Shown: piece after piece, positions 35,573-56,165 of the stretch
How positions within the stretch are numbered: position 1 is the stretch's first letter
Layout: each line of letters opens with the position of its first letter
Assembly (NCBI RefSeq): GCF_036884655.1
Contig: NC_088338.1
Span: forward strand, 1,298,001 to 1,362,000
DNA: 64,000 nucleotides
Reading direction: 5' to 3'
Source: Musa acuminata AAA Group
Taxonomy: Eukaryota > Streptophyta > Magnoliopsida > Zingiberales > Musaceae
The notes under the pieces: generated by a model
What the model saw: only the letters and a program-made list of their open reading frames with translations
What the model was told of the DNA's origin: nothing
Database searches by the model: none
Program-made: the position numbers and the translations under genes

Positions 35573-36003
35573 CATAGCTCTCGGTGTTTAAATAGAACTG
35601 CGAACGAGGAGGAGACAATGGTGAAGAAAAGTCAGAGTGTATTTATAATGGGTTAATTAGAAGTTCGGTTGGACTGTCACGAGACTTGGCATTAGCTCAT
35701 ACGTTTTGTTGACGAGAACGGGCCAACGATTTCGGTTGAGCCCAACCGCGAGCTGCATACAACTTTTGAAAGCCATCTCTACTTTTTGTGCTTACTGATT
35801 TCCCCTTCTTGTTGATCTCGTTTTCTTCGATTTCTTTTTCTTGTGGGTTTCCAAATTTAATTTCGATTCCTTTGCTCTTTTCTTCGCACAATTGGGTTTT
35901 GCTTGGCGATTTACGCCCCTGGATCGAGGATTCTAGGGTTAGGTTGTTGGATGTGGGGACCGGGGAATTAACCAGTTCTCTGATTATTAGATGCATCAAG
36001 ATT
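35573..36003 (+). pseudogene. Block Y copy 2 plus VTI1 leader, deleted after it
   Basis: Block Y (to about 35805) and then the VTI1 leader sequence up to GATTATTAGATGCATCAAGATTA at about 36003. From there it jumps straight to sequence that in the right-hand copy lies after exon 4 (45445 onward), so exons 1-4 have been lost in this copy. Confidence 0.75.
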
Positions 36004-36679
36004 AAACCATTTACAAATGCTAAAGTAGGGACTAAGGACTGAATTCGTTACCTCATATAAAACATCAAGAACCAGTAAGCATTCATCCAAAAAGGTAAAC
36101 TCCTTCCATCAGTTATACAGATCAGACACTGAGTTTTTAAATCTTTGAGTTGGAAGATTAGTAGTGGCGAGGTATCTGACATTCACCATGGTACTTCGCC
36201 ACTTAAAAATGTTGTAGCAAGTAGGTGATGATAAAAGAAAGATGCTACAGTTTGGATCGTAGTGCAGTCTGCTTTCTGGCAAAAGATCCAACGGAACCAG
36301 TATCTTAGGGGATTAAGTCACCATTTAATTTTTCTTTTGAATTTTTTTATTCTTTTTCCTTTAATTGTATATTTTTAGCTACATAGAACTAGGACAACAC
36401 GATGCTTGGCCCGAACTAGTTTGGTTGGTCTAGAGTCGGAAAAACCCCAATCAGCCGGTGTTCATTATGATTGGGGACTCTCAATATGTAGGGTTTTGTC
36501 CCAAACCAACCCATTCAAGCTGCACTTTAGTTGTGTGCACCCCCGAATAGATGACGTCAGCAGGGCTTGGGAGTGGTGGCGATTGCTATCAGAGCATGAA
36601 AAATGCTGCATATAACTTGTTCTTTATTTCCCTTGCACTGCACAAATCCTGATGATTTTTAGTTTGGCGTGGATCGTAG

Positions 36680-36832
36680 TTACATGGAGGTGATGACATC
36701 ATTAGTAAGAGCAAACGGATCCTGATAGCCATTTCGAGAAGGATGGACAGTAACAAGTGGATAATAGGTGGGATTATCGTAGCTCTGGTTCTGCCAATTT
36801 TTTTGATCCTGTATTTTAAGCTCGGCCATTGA
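36680..36832 (+). pseudogene. VTI1: VTI1 last exon (C-terminal half of SNARE motif plus membrane anchor)
   Basis: After an AG at 36679 the exon reads LHGGDDIISKSKRIL, ISRRMDSNKWIIGG, then a hydrophobic anchor ending LILYFKLGH and a TGA at 36830-36832. This is the C-terminal half of the Qb-SNARE motif and tail anchor of VTI1. The exon itself is intact, but no exon with the first part of the SNARE motif lies upstream in this copy, so it cannot give a normal protein. Confidence 0.88.
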
Positions 36833-38371
36833 AGTGTCTCGCACGGACCTGCTCAACTTCTGGTCAACGTCTTTGTGAAATAATGAAGTTTACCGGATCT
36901 CTCTCATTCTGCAATATAATCAATTCCATTACTCCTACCATTTCATTTACCTTGCTGCCTGCTGCATCCAATCGGCAATGTTCAAGCACTTTGTACTATG
37001 CATCATTGAGCAAGGAGAGTTGTATACGGACGAGGGTAAACACTGTTTTTGATCGAGTAATTTGTATTATTGCACTGGCCATGTATTATAATACACAGTA
37101 ATGTCTGTCTTTGATTTTTTTATTATTTTATTGTGATACTCAAGCATATGCATGATCTGATTCAAGCAAACAGGTTTTGGGTCAACCTATATGTTCTTGT
37201 TAGATCAAAAGAATCTAAACTTTTTAAGTATAGATCAAAATATTCTTCTTAGGTGCTTGAGGTCTTAAATGTTGTAATCATTATCTTCTTCCTTAAGTGT
37301 TGATGCAATTATTTTTTTTGGTGGTGGTATAATCTCATCTTGTTAATGCTCATAATCCTACAACAGTAAAAATGTTGGTTTTCTAAATATATTAAGATTG
37401 GATTTACTATTTTGTGTACATTGATTATTTCCAGACCCCATATTAATGGAAAGTCGAAAACCAAATTAAAATCTATCCAGCTAATATTATTTTGTTATGA
37501 TTTGGATATTATTTTTGGACGGTCTTGGTCTTAACCTGAGCTTAGTATAAATAGCAACACGATTTAACGATCGCGGCGGATGCGGACGGAGGTGAGCTCA
37601 GTCACGGCAATGTGGAGCTCCTCGACGTAGAGCAGGGGGAACGGCCACCGAGAGAGTGGTGGCGCTGCTTTCTTCGTTCGCTTCCTACGCCACGGCGACT
37701 TCTCTCACATCGCCGGAGAGCTTGGTTAGGTTAGAAGTTTTGAGCGGGAAGGAGCGTGTGGGGGCCGCGATTTTATACACACGAAAACTGAGACGCAGAA
37801 AGCAGACGAGCGAGTGTAGTGTATGCAAATAACCACGCTGCATAACCCCCGCCGTTCATCGCGAAAAGGTTGAACGGATGCGATACGTTTTCAGGCGGGA
37901 CAAGAGGAACAGGTGATCGAATAGGCGATTCTGCGGACTGTCATGTGTGAATGTTAACTCCCGTCACCGTGTCCTTCCATCGCCGTTCGTTTCGGTTTCG
38001 ATGCGGTGATGATCTTGATATCCACTTGATGTCGAATCGATGCGTCTTAATCACCATCCGTTTAATGGTAGTAGAAATGGCCCAAGTAAGTGTAGTAGAA
38101 ATGATATTTCATGAAAAAGAATAAATAAAATAAAAAAACTTCAATTTTCTTGATACCCAATCGAATGCCGCCACGTAAACTCGTCGTGGATGTAAGCTAC
38201 TCGACCGCTCGTTTGCTTCCTGCGAAGGAAGAGCTCCTCTCCTCTCCTCTCTGTGTTCATCTACTCTCATACGTTGGTTGTGATCTCCCCGGCCCCCAAC
38301 TCCTCAGAACCATCCAAGACCCTCTGGGGGGGAGGAATCCTCTTCCGCTACTAGAGTTTCTTCGCCGAGGA
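36833..38371. other. Spacer and duplicated upstream region of LCYE, copy A
   Basis: 37560-37880 is GC-rich and matches 46612-46860 in copy B. On the minus strand it has TATAAAA at 37771-37777 and open, basic-rich frames. 37880-38340 matches the LCYE 5' flank (46860-47280). 36833-37560 matches 45700-46600 with small gaps. No intact gene. Confidence 0.6.
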
Positions 38372-39090
38372 GGAGGAGGGGTTCCGAAGGAGGAAGGTGG
38401 CGCCGTGGGAGGGGGCGTGGACCGCTGTGTCGCCACCGGGATCTAGGAGTTCGCGGATGAGGAAGATTTCATCAAGGCGGGCGGGAGCGAGCGGCTCTTC
38501 GTCCAAATGCAGGAAGGAAAGCCCATGGAGAAGCAGGGCCAAATCGCCGAAAAGGTTTCCTTTCTCGCCTTAATCTCTTCTATTTTTATGCTTCCAGTTA
38601 CATACAACTTGTCCTTTTATTGCATCACTTTTGGAACGGCAATTGGGATAAGATGAACCTGTGAATTTATGTTGTTTGTTTGGCACTGTTTCATCTGATG
38701 AATGTTAACTCGAGTTGCAAGAGGCAGAGTGCTGAGTATTGCTCTGTCTGCTAGTTTACCTCTTGTGTGTCAAGGTAGAATTGCATTAGGCATTTACACG
38801 CAGAGCATATACCGGATGACTTCTTGTGACATGAGCATCATCCAGATTATAGAAAATGTGATTTAAGTCGCAGAAGCATATCATAATAGAAATGCTTTCT
38901 CAATCTTAGCCAATTCGCACAAGGAACAAAAATTTACTGTATCACTATGCTGATTAGCTTCGTCTTTCCTCTCCAACATGTTCATTTCTCGATGCACTTT
39001 TCGTTTGTGATTCCTTCTGTTTGGACCATTAATTTGTTCAGACTAATTATAAATCCTTCTTTCAGCTGTCACCTATATCTTCAGCGGCTT
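38372..39090 (+). pseudogene. LCYE: Lycopene epsilon-cyclase 5' fragment, pseudogene
   Basis: Matches exon 1 and intron 1 of the intact LCYE at 47333. The start codon region and a stretch within the transit peptide are deleted. The segment coding for FVKAGGSERLFVQMQ-like sequence remains up to the donor at 38554/38555. A G-to-T change makes an in-frame TAG at 38444-38446 (GAG in the intact gene). Intron 1 follows to the acceptor at 39065, and only the first 25 bases of exon 2 (39066-39090) remain before the match ends. It cannot encode a cyclase. Confidence 0.9.
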
Positions 39091-41173
39091 TAATGTCATG
39101 GGGGGAATGACCTGAGCTTTTATCTTCCATATTAGCTCCTTGGTAATAGTCAACTGGCATATTAGAATATTCTTTACTGCTTTACTCACTATAGCTCGGT
39201 TGAATCAACAATTTATAAATCTTGGACTCATAAGAGAGATGGAGAAATGATAGAGAGAGAGAGGAACGGATTGACCAAACTTAAGCATTGATGCTCTAAT
39301 TTATAATCCAAATCTTGGTTAGATTTCTTTTATATAGAAAGTGAATTTACATCGAATATAAACATATTTTGGTACAATAAAATTATTCATTTTTTTTGCT
39401 CAAATGAGTAAAAAATATATGCATGAAAGAAGTATCGCTTTAGTCTTTTTATGAAAAGTATTTGAGTGTATGGAGATGATGCATGCACATTAAGATCAAG
39501 TACTGAACTAGTAAGAGATGCATGCACATTAAGATCAAGTAATGAACTAGTGAGAGATGCATGCACATTAAGATCATGTATATGAACAAGCCAGTAGAGC
39601 TGTATATAAGTCTCATCATGATGAGCAAATCATGGCTTATATCTCTATACTGAAAACATTCCTAGGAGAGGTCACAATTAATTAATGTATGATAGTATTG
39701 TACATATAACTATATCTAAATTTGATTTACGTAGCAACGTAAGCTAAATATCAATTCTAATTTTCACTCAAATATATATCACTGTATCTTTTATGAATTG
39801 TTTACAAGCTAATTATAAAAACATGTTCTTTAAATATCTTATGCAGTAAGGTTTTAGTAAATGGATCAATAATTAATATAGCAAAATTTAAGTTCTTATT
39901 TAATATTAGTAATTTCTGAATTTTTCTTTACCTATTAAGTACTTTATATCATAATTATTTGTCATTCTTACTTAGAAAAAAAAATACTATGATATGTCAT
40001 AAAGTATCTTCAGTGACTTAGGAGTTTGACTATACTAAGTGTTGAGATAAAATTTTATAATAATAAAATTTGATTAACGGTATTAAAACAAGCCACTAAA
40101 TCAGTTTTTATTTTGATAATGTAACTTATATTTTACTATTCTTAAAAATTACAACTTCAACTAATATAAATATGAATCATAAAGTGGACTTCCTATTGTC
40201 GAGGCAATGAATATAAAAATCTCATTATTTCAAGCTAATCTAATCCCTTATATGTGAGCATATAATCCTTTGTCCTTTACAAATATCTTACTACTTTATT
40301 CTTTTATAATATTATTAGGACATTGACTTTGATTAAAATTTTCATCTATAGTAATAGGTATATCATTAGCTCAACAAAACTACATACTAAATCTCTCAAA
40401 TATATCTTTTTTTGTGATAGTCTTAACTATCTTTGAGATTTATCCTTAAATATCTCAATGCTAATAATATAAACAATCCCATTCATATTGATTATCTTAA
40501 AACTGTTGATGAGAAATATCTTGGTCTAATGTAATAAACCAAGATCATTGGTGGCAAGCTTTCCTTTTCTTTCTATGCGAATCCTTTAGGTTGCTTAATA
40601 TAAATTTTCTCATCTAGATTCTCATTCAAAAAAAATATTTTCATATTCATATGATATAAATTAAGATCATAATGAGCTACTAATATCATTACTATTTTTA
40701 ACAAGTTAATTTAAAACTAGAGAAAATATCTTGTTATGATTGATATCTTCTTTATAAATAAAATTATTTATCATAAGTCTGGCTTTATATGATTCATTAT
40801 GAACTTTTGAGTCATATTTAGTCTTGAAGATTAATTTACAATTGACTTTTTTATAATTATTAGACAATTTGATGATTTTTAAATATCATTCTAGTCTATT
40901 AATTTGAACTCTTCTTCTATTGTATTATAGTATTTTTCAGAATCATCATTTTTCATAACTTGTGAAAATAATAAGGGGTCCTTTTGATTCTTATATCATA
41001 ATCTGATTATTGTAAATATTACACATAATCATAAAAAATGATAGAGCTCTTTTTCCTTTGAGATCTTATATAAACTATCGGTTGTGGTTGATCAATAAGA
41101 TCATTAGTAGTCACATCAATATAATGTGAGATTTTATCAATGTTATTTTATAGTTTACCCTCATCAATTTGTT
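39091..41173 (-). mobile_element. Decayed Ty1/copia retrotransposon pol (RT to RNase H)
   Basis: Reading the minus strand from about 41000 down, with stops and frameshifts, gives the order of a copia pol: a QKEGIDY-like block, then LVAHYDLNLYHMNMKIFFLN and LDEKIYIKQPKGF (about 40700-40580; copia RT has the pattern ALVAHxDLELxQMDVKTAFLNG), later an RNase H part with YFFSK, KYLIGKEK and DPFTKTLLHKIFKEHV (about 39860-39800; copia pattern ADPLTKGLPxxxFxEHV). The core is about 39750-41000; the ends within this AT-rich block are not defined and no LTR pair was found. Confidence 0.72.
39478..39590. repeat. 39-bp tandem repeat, three copies
   Basis: GATGCATGCACATTAAGATC starts at 39478, 39517 and 39556, with a 39-bp period. 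The units carry the TGAACTAGTGAGA tail; the third decays at its end. Confidence 0.92.
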
Positions 41174-43435
41174 CATTAAATTTTGGATAGTGACCTAGTC
41201 AAAATCACTATTCAGCGATCAAAATCCAAATCAAGGTCAAGATCAAGATCAAAATTAGATTTTGATCAAAGTCAAAATCAAATGATTGTCAAAATCAATA
41301 TTTTGACCAAACTAGGTTATCTTTCTTTTGTAAGAAAGAGGAGCAGTATAATATTTTGGAAGAGGAGCATGTTGAAATTCTTGTAGAAGCAATGAGAACT
41401 GATCATCTTTCTTTATTCTCCAAGAATCTTAATGATGAGGGATTCATGGAGCTGAAATCTCCCTGTTATGATCCGTAATCTCTCTATGTGATTAAAAATA
41501 ATCTTGTTAGTGAGATTAGCAGACTAATCGAGAAAGTAAGGGTGATCGAAGAGGAAAAGATGTAATTTTCTAACTTTTACACATCCAGAAGAACTAAGAA
41601 ATCGCCTGTTGATTTTAGAGTTTGATTTGAAAATCGTGACTAGTTTATTTGAAGAACTGGATCTTCAAACAGAAGCTGTAAAGATTAAATTGATGGAGAG
41701 GGAAACACGACTATCATAAGCAAATCAGAAGGTCAAAATCCACTCAAGAAAAAAATATGTTACTAAATGAAGTCCTTGAGACTCTTCGATCGGATAATGT
41801 TGAGACTAAGCTCGTGAATGAAGAGATGGAGAAGAAAATTTTAACTTTGATAGGTGTTAACACGATCGTCAATTGGTGAGTCGGTTCGGTTGATTTTTTG
41901 TTGAAAGTGTAGGTCCTTTCTAGTCACTCTTCCTAGCTAATATGGAGAGCTAGTACTACGGGCAGGACGAAAAAAACTGTAGGGAGAGACAACATGCTAG
42001 GAGTGGCTCAATCTTCGAGCTGCGAAGCTTGGTTTGGGAATTGGCTGCCGGGTAGCTACCTGGTCATGCCTCCAGGCTACGTCGATGACCCTGCACAACA
42101 GGCTTGTGCCGGGAATGTCCCTGCTCGACCCCTCTGATGCTTAAGTTAGGAAAACATAGAGGGAGGAAGACAAGGGTATCAACAATGAATTAAGAGAGTA
42201 AAGAGTCTCTTCTGCCTGTTTGCCCTAGCTTGGCCCGGGGCATGACTTTTATACCTGAGCGCTAGGTGGAGCGGACGGGCTTCTATCAATACTCCCCTTA
42301 CCCGATGTGGTGGAAACATTTAATACGGGCGACGTGCCAGCGCATGCTTCTAGGGGCAGCGACTGGGGATTGTCACGATATGTCTCTGATCGGATTTTCT
42401 TGCTTATTCGGGTCAGGCAAGGTGTGGTCCTCTCGTCGTTCGTCTGACTGGTGAAGCCGGGCCATGCTGTAGACCATTAATGCGGAGCTAGGTTTATTTT
42501 CCCGACCGCATGATCGATAAGGAGGAATTCCTGTGGGCTCACTTCGGGAAGTTGGGGCAAGTGACGTGACATCCCGTTGGTGGTTGTAGGTGGCTCCGAG
42601 CCTTCGTCTAGGTGTTGCTTACGTGTTCATCCCTATCAATAGGAATGATGAGATTAGAGGTCTTCAGAAAGAAAATATGACGGTGAAGAGGGGGACATTG
42701 ATCAAATGCATAAAAGAGTTGAAGATCGTGTATTGTATGCAGGAGCTAGGTTTATTTTCCCGACCGCATGATCGATAAGGAGGAATTCCTGTGGGCTCAC
42801 TTCGGGAAGTTGGGGCAAGTGACGTGACATCCCGTTGGTGGTTGTAGGTGGCTCCGAGCCTTCGTCTAGGTGTTGCTTACGTGTTCATCCCTATCAATAG
42901 GAATGATGAGATTAGAGGTCTTCAGAAAGAAAATATGACGGTGAAGAGGGGGACATTGATCAAATGCATAAAAGAGTTGAAGATCGTGTATTGTATGCAG
43001 GGAGGAGCATCTCATCTTATTAGAACTTCATAAAGAAACAAGTGAGATTATGCAGTGTGAAGAGCAGATTGCAACAATGTTGACCGACTTCCAGATTTTA
43101 TTAGTCAATGCAGCATTGCAGGATGACAAGTTTCAAGAACTGAGAGTAGTAGAAGGCGAGGTTAGTGCAGTAGTGCAAAAGGAGGTGCCAGTTGCTGAAC
43201 CATATTTATTTATCCATTACATTACACTGAAGCTCTCGCTTCCCTCCTGTTCTTGGGAGTGAAGATGGTTAACTCATTCCCTCGGTTCAACTTTAGCCGC
43301 CTAGCCTCCTCCTTGTAGAACCGGTCGGCATATCACACAGAGTCGATGTCTTCCCCATGAAGTGGTTGCAAAGGAGCAACGAGCAGACCGTGAAAAAGAG
43401 AAAAATGAACGTCTTTAAGAAAGTGGATGGGGGAG
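41174..43435 (+). mobile_element. Decayed LTR-retrotransposon segment Z, copy 2
   Basis: Second copy of the element at 33537-35572, sharing the left junction ATTAAATTTTGGATAGTGAC. It carries extra stops and small gaps, and an internal 258-bp tandem duplication (42484-42999) that copy 1 lacks. It leads directly into block Y copy 3, as copy 1 does. Confidence 0.55.
42484..42999. repeat. 258-bp direct tandem duplication
   Basis: 42484-42741 and 42742-42999 look identical by eye over their full length, beginning GGAGCTAGGTTTATTTTCCC. The near-perfect identity points to a recent event inside the decayed element. Confidence 0.93.
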
Positions 43436-43900
43436 ATGGCCATGGCTCTCGGTGTTTAAGTAGAACTACGAACGAGGAGGAGACAATGGTGAAGAGAAGT
43501 AGGAGGGTATTTATAATGGGTTAATTAGAAGTCCGGTTGGACTGTCACGAGACTCAGCATTAACTCATACGTTTTGTTGAAGAGAACAGGCCGACGATTC
43601 CGGTTTAGCCCAACCCCGAGCTGCGTACAACATGTGAAAGCCATCTCTACTTTTTGTGCTTACTGATTTCCCCTTCTCGTTGATCTCGTTTTCTTCGATT
43701 TCCTTTTCGTGTGGGTTTTCAAATTTAATTTCGATTCCTTTGTTCTTTTCTTCTCACAATTGGGTTTTGCTTGGCGATTTACGCCCCTGGATCGAGGATT
43801 CTAGGGTTAGGGTGTTGGATGTGGGGACCGGGGAATTAACCGGTTCTCTGATTATTAGATGCATCGAGATTAGTTGATCGCTGGATTTATGTGCTGAATC
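43436..43900 (+). pseudogene. Block Y copy 3 plus VTI1 leader
   Basis: Block Y followed by the VTI1 leader up to GTGCTGAATCTACTTTCTCA. The stretch containing the start codon and exon 1 is deleted between about 43900 and 43912, so transcription from this leader could not use the normal start. Confidence 0.75.
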
Positions 43901-43912
43901 TACTTTCTCAGA

Positions 43913-45699
43913 AGGTATCTGAAATTAAATCTGGCCTGGAAGATGCGGAGAATCTAGTAATATGCTCAATTGTATCTCATTGGTTGATTAATAGGACCTG
44001 CAACTTTATAAGATTGCTTTTCTAGATTCGAAAAATGAATCTCGAAGCCAGAAGCTTGCAGGCGAGCATAAAGGCTACTGGAGTCAGGGATGGCTGATAC
44101 ATTGGCGGTACGACAGGTCTTAGTTTATTGTATTTTCACTGTATATTATCATGCTTAATCATTGCATTTCTGACTTTTTATTATAATCTGGTCGCCATGT
44201 AGTTATAGGTTAGTTTGATAATTATGGGATTTAGGGCAACATAATTGATAAATGTTAGGCTTCGCTGATGTGAAATAACAGTTCGTATGGAAAGTTGTTT
44301 TCTTTGTTTCTGTCACATTATTCTTGGATTGTCTTCTTCTTTTTTGTTGTTCACCATTCTTATGGAATTTGGATATCCAATTGCTATGCAACACTAAGAA
44401 GGAGTGGAAAAAATTTCTCAGTGAATGGGTTTTACTTTTTTGTTTGGAAGTATAGTATAAACTCACTAATACTGAAATATGAACTAAGGTTATATGGAGG
44501 AGGCATGGAGCTGTAAGATGCTAAATAACCACTTGTTGGCCTTGGAGATTGTAATTCAGGTATCAGTAGGTAACGGTTTATGTTGGGTTTATCATGAATT
44601 AGCCCTCAGTGACCTAGCTAGTCATTATGTTTTTGTAATTTCCTGCATAGGAGCTGGTGATTACAGTGGTGGTGACAGGTTCGACTTTGTTCAAGTAAAT
44701 AGCAGCATGGAACCAGAGTGTTGGATTTGAATCTAGGCAATGTGGAGGCTTCATGTCTGTACTTCGAGCTGTGCAGAATGAATTGCTAGTATTTTATCAC
44801 TGTGTATGTATCATCTTGTATTTAAATCATTTGGTGGTACAGGTCTCTGCTGATCAAAGGGCAAGGTTGTTAATGTCAACTGAGAGACTCAACAAGTCTA
44901 GTGACAGGATAAAGGAGAGCATAAGGTCAACACTGGAGTCAGAAGAAGTTGGTGTTTCAGTTCTTCAAGGCTTGGATCAACAAGGGCAACCTCTCTTACA
45001 TGCCCATTTAACTGTATGTTTCTGTGTTAATCTTCTTGTTCTTATGACAGCTTCATGTACTTTTTTTCATGGGTTAATCTTTCATTTTCAGTGCCATCTG
45101 TAGTTTTTGTGCTTACTGATGTGATAACTATTTCTTTTTTTGGGGTTCTCTTTTGGGACTTTTCCTAATGGGATGAGTGTGTTAGTACAACAGCATCTGT
45201 TCATAAGCTAAATTTGGCATCATGGATCTAGTCACAAGATGGTCATAGTTGGGGATTTATTTCTTTCAATCATATTAATCTTCCTTTGTCATATGTTTCG
45301 GCAATATCTGAAAGCTAAAAAGAGGAAATAAGGTGTTCATGGTACAAGGGATGACAGTCATAATTGACTCTATCTGAATGTACTTGTTGCAAATATAATT
45401 TTTTTTTTCAAGATCAAGATTTTAAAATTTAGTTCTCCAATTAAACCGTTTACAAATGCTAAAGTAGGGACTAAGGACTGAATTCGTTACCACAAATAAA
45501 TCATCAAGAACCAGTAAGCATTCATCCAAAAAGTTGAACCGAGAAATTGCTAATCAATTATACCAGTGTTTAAGGCTCTCAATGAAGTCCCTTCCATCAG
45601 TTATATAGATCAGGCAATGAGTTTATAAATCTTTGAGTTGGAAGATTAGCTCTGGTTCTGGCAGTTATTTTGATCCTGTATTTTAAGCTTGCCCATTGA
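43913..45699 (+). pseudogene. VTI1: VTI1-like v-SNARE pseudogene, copy B (exons 2-5, internal deletions)
   Basis: Exon remains: about 43913-43956 (KVSEIKSGLEDAENL), 44025-44107 (IRKMNLEARSLQASIKA, then a deletion of about 105 bp that removes the LLAKLREYK part and shifts the frame), 44843-45013 (an intact fourth exon: VSADQRARLLMSTERLNKSS, DRIKESIRSTLESEE, VLQGLDQQGQPLLHAHLT) and about 45652-45699 (tail anchor ALVLAVILILYFKLAH plus stop). Exon 1 with the start codon and most of the last exon are gone. Copy A lacks exon 4 and copy B lacks exon 1, so neither is a gene. The two together define a VTI1 gene of the usual plant plan. Confidence 0.86.
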
Positions 45700-47332
45700 A
45701 GTCCGAGATTGTATCGCTCGGGCCTGCTCAACTTGTGGTCAATGCTTTTGTGAAATAATGAAGTTTACCCCATCTCTCTTATTCTGCAAGATGATCAATT
45801 CCATTACTCCTACCATTTCATTTACCTTGCTGCTCAACTTGTGGTAAGCCATCCACAGGTAGGAAAAGTATTCTTGTTCAAGTACTTTGTATTATGCATC
45901 ATTGAGCAAGGAGAGCTGTATATGGACGAGGGTAAACACTGTTTTTGATCGAGAATCAGGAGGTTTGCTCATCAAACAGTAATGTCTGTCTTTGGTTTTT
46001 TATTATTTTATTGTGATACTCAAGCATATGCATGATCTGATTCAAGCAAACAGGTTTAAGGTCAACCTATATGTTCTTGTGAGATCAAAAATATTCTTGT
46101 TGTTGTAAACACATTTCTGGTTTCCAAACCGCCCCTGTATGAGGCTGCTTCGCCTCCACAGAAGGCTCGGAGAAAAACCCTCTTGTTCTTGGATTTTTTT
46201 CTCTCTCAGTATGACTCCAGGATCCACTTCAAGAGAATTCTGCAATATTATTGATTGTTGTCATAATAACATTTGTTGGGTTGGAGAGTATGACAATTCT
46301 TCAAATTTTCTTGCACTGATTATGAAATTGTAGCAAATTTAAGTGCTTGAGGTCTTAAATGTTGTAATTATTATCTTCTTCCTTATGTGTTGATGCAATT
46401 ATTTTTTTGGTGGTGGTATCATCTCATCTTGTTCTTAATGCTCATACTCCTACAACAGCAAAAAGATTGGTTTTTGAAACCTATTAAGGTTAGATTTACT
46501 ATTTTGTGTCAATTGATTATTTCTAAACCCCATATCGATGGAAAGTCAAAAACCAAATTAAAAATCCAACCAGCTAATATTATTTTGGTTTGCTTTGGAA
46601 TATTATTTTTGGATTGCGGCGGATGCGAACGGAGGTGAACTCAGTGACGAGCGGGGGGAACGGCCACCGAGAGAGTGGTGGCGCCGCCTTCTTCTTCGTT
46701 CGCTCCCTCCGCCGTGGCAGCTTCTCCCATATTGTCGGAGAGCTTGGCTCGATGAGCGTGTGGCGGCCGCGACTTTTATACGTACGAGCGAGTGCCGTGT
46801 ACGCAAATAACCACGCAGCTTAACCCCCGCCGTTCATCACGAAAAGGTTGAACGTGTCCTTCCATCGTCGTTCGTTTTGATTTCGATACGGTGATGATCT
46901 TGATATCCACTTGATGTCGAATCGACGCGTCTTAATCACCATGCGTCTTGATCCTCCGATGCTGTCCGCTCAAGAAAGGGTAGTAGAAATGGCGTAAGGG
47001 AAATGATATTCCAATAAAAAAGGATAAATAGGAAAAAGAGCCATATCCGGTAGCTGGCTACAATTTTCTTGATACCCAATCGAATGCCGCCACGTAAACT
47101 CGTTGTGGATGTAGGCTACTCAACCGCTCGTTCGCTTCCTGCAAAGGAAGAGCGCCTCTCCTCTCTCGGTTCATCTGCTCTCGTACGTTCGTGGTGATCT
47201 CCCCGGCCCCCAACTCCTAAGAACCATCCAAAACCCTCTGGGGGGAGGTATCCTCTTCCGCTACTAGAGTTTCTTCGCCGAGCAGGAGCAGGAGGAGGAG
47301 GAGATTTGGTAGCGGAGCTTGTGGCAGTGGAC
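45700..47332. promoter_or_regulatory. Upstream region and promoter of LCYE, copy B
   Basis: 45700-46600 is AT-rich spacer matching 36833-37560. 46612-46860 is a GC-rich block with, on the minus strand, TATAAAAG at 46773-46780 and a short frame. 46860-47332 is the LCYE proximal promoter and 5' UTR: CTCCTCTC-rich near 47150 and polypurine before the start. I cannot fix the transcription start. Confidence 0.5.

Positions 47333-56165
<8,833 letters not shown>

Noticed and set aside
36406..36615. 69-codon frame upstream of the VTI1 last exon
   Set aside because: Absent from the right-hand copy of the duplicated segment and without recognisable similarity. Probably inserted non-coding sequence.
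42590..43033. Two identical frames beginning MAPSLRLGVAYVFIPINRN
   Set aside because: They are the two units of the 258-bp tandem duplication in a decayed element; a third, similar frame sits at 34918 in its twin. Repeat sequence, not separate genes.
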